Part shown: in pieces, positions 12,359 to 12,705 of the stretch
Layout: each line of letters begins with the position of its first letter
Position numbering within the stretch: position 1 is the first letter of the stretch
Origin: Streptosporangiaceae bacterium
GTDB lineage: Bacteria; Actinomycetota; Actinomycetes; Streptosporangiales; Streptosporangiaceae
Assembly (NCBI GenBank): GCA_030052355.1
Contig: JASIGS010000254.1
Span: 1-12,705, forward strand
Length of the DNA stretch: 12,705 nt
Direction of reading: 5' to 3'
The notes under the pieces: model-generated
The model's database searches: none
What the model saw: the letters and a program-made list of their open reading frames with translations, nothing else
Told to the model about the DNA's origin: nothing
Program-made: the position numbers and the translations under genes

Positions 12359-12705
12359 ATGAAGCTCCACGTGATCCACGAGAACCCGGACTGGTACGCG
12401 CCGCTGGCGGCTGCCTTCGACGCGGCCGGCCTGCCGCACGAGCCGTGGCTGCTCGGCGACGCCGTCATCGACCTCGACGAGGAGCCACCCGCCGGGGTGT
12501 TCTGGTCGCGGATGAGCGCGTCCTCGCATACCAGGGGGCACCCGTTCGCCAAGGACCAGGCTCGCGGCGTGCTGGCCTGGCTCGAGAGCCACGGCCGCCG
12601 CGTGGTCAACGGCCGCCGGGTGATCGACCTGGAGATGAGCAAGGTCGAGCAGCTTGCCGCGCTGCGGGCAGCCGGCTTCGACGTGCCCAGGACGATCACC
12701 GTGGC
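12359..12705 (+). CDS. RimK-like ATP-grasp ligase, N-terminal part (runs off the right edge)
   Basis: I translated this frame directly; 115 residues are visible. It opens MKLHVIHENPDWYAPLAAAF and continues through VFWSRMSASSHTRGH (48-62), then WLESHGRRVVNGRRVIDLEMSKVEQLAAL (74-102) and AGFDVPRTITV (105-115). This is the pre-ATP-grasp domain of RimK/glutathione-synthetase-like ligases. The SSHTRGH stretch, the NG-x-R-x3-LE-x-SK pattern and the P-R-T run-in to the ATP-binding lobe fit an actinobacterial RimK-like group. Such enzymes couple ATP hydrolysis to carboxylate-amine ligation; the substrate is unknown. In-frame ATGs at 12347 and 12350 are alternative starts; 12359 is preferred because homologues begin MK. 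No good ribosome binding site is visible. The catalytic lobe is outside the window. Confidence 0.75.
   Translation, partial: MKLHVIHENPDWYAPLAAAFDAAGLPHEPWLLGDAVIDLDEEPPAGVFWSRMSASSHTRGHPFAKDQARGVLAWLESHGRRVVNGRRVIDLEMSKVEQLAALRAAGFDVPRTITV

Noticed and set aside
12274..12699. A 142-residue N-terminal extension of the AbrB-type antitoxin
   Set aside because: It is antisense to the ATP-grasp gene. The AbrB domain begins exactly at ATG 12273, next to a well-placed -10 box.

Overview
The window is high-GC, gene-dense DNA of an actinomycete type. Evidence for this is the strongly G/C-biased third codon positions, GTG starts, TANNNT-type -10 boxes placed so that transcripts would be leaderless, and families typical of Actinomycetota: an AfsR/SARP-like giant regulator, an NrtR-like Nudix regulator, a Pat-type aromatic aminotransferase, and GT-C mannosyltransferases. 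I cannot name the genus. No gap between genes exceeds 300 bp. I saw no tRNA, rRNA, CRISPR array or insertion sequence.

Layout. (1) 1-238: the 5' part of a minus-strand GNAT acetyltransferase that runs off the left edge. (2) 416-4605: a mannan-type carbohydrate block. It holds an exported GH76 (endo-alpha-1,6-mannanase-like) protein, an MptB-like alpha-1,6-mannosyltransferase, and a convergent GT87 (PimE-like) transferase. The two transferase genes overlap tail to tail by 130 bp. The block could combine making and trimming of lipomannan-like polymers at the membrane. (3) 4787-6612: an NrtR-like Nudix/winged-helix regulator with a damaged Nudix box, then a Pat/HisC aminotransferase with a strong ribosome binding site. 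(4) 6649-7386: a FitAB-type toxin-antitoxin operon under a 41-bp perfect inverted repeat. (5) 7396-11631: a small minus-strand gene of unknown function, divergent from a 1303-residue regulator made of a SARP winged helix, BTAD, pseudo-cyclase, AAA ATPase and TPR array. The space between them holds an 11-bp tandem direct repeat set 8 bp from a -10 box of the small gene, which is the classical SARP-target geometry. (6) 11628-12273: a second, unrelated toxin-antitoxin operon (AbrB-type antitoxin, PIN toxin). (7) 12359-12705: the start of a RimK-like ATP-grasp ligase that runs off the right edge.

How the genes may work together. The mannan block is a plausible functional unit. The regulator and small gene resemble the AfsR/AfsS pair in logic, though not in the small protein's sequence. 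Two toxin-antitoxin operons bracket that pair. The most unusual regulatory DNA is the FitAB operator and the SARP-like repeat, about 260 bp apart. Both are direct sequence observations; their functions are inferred.
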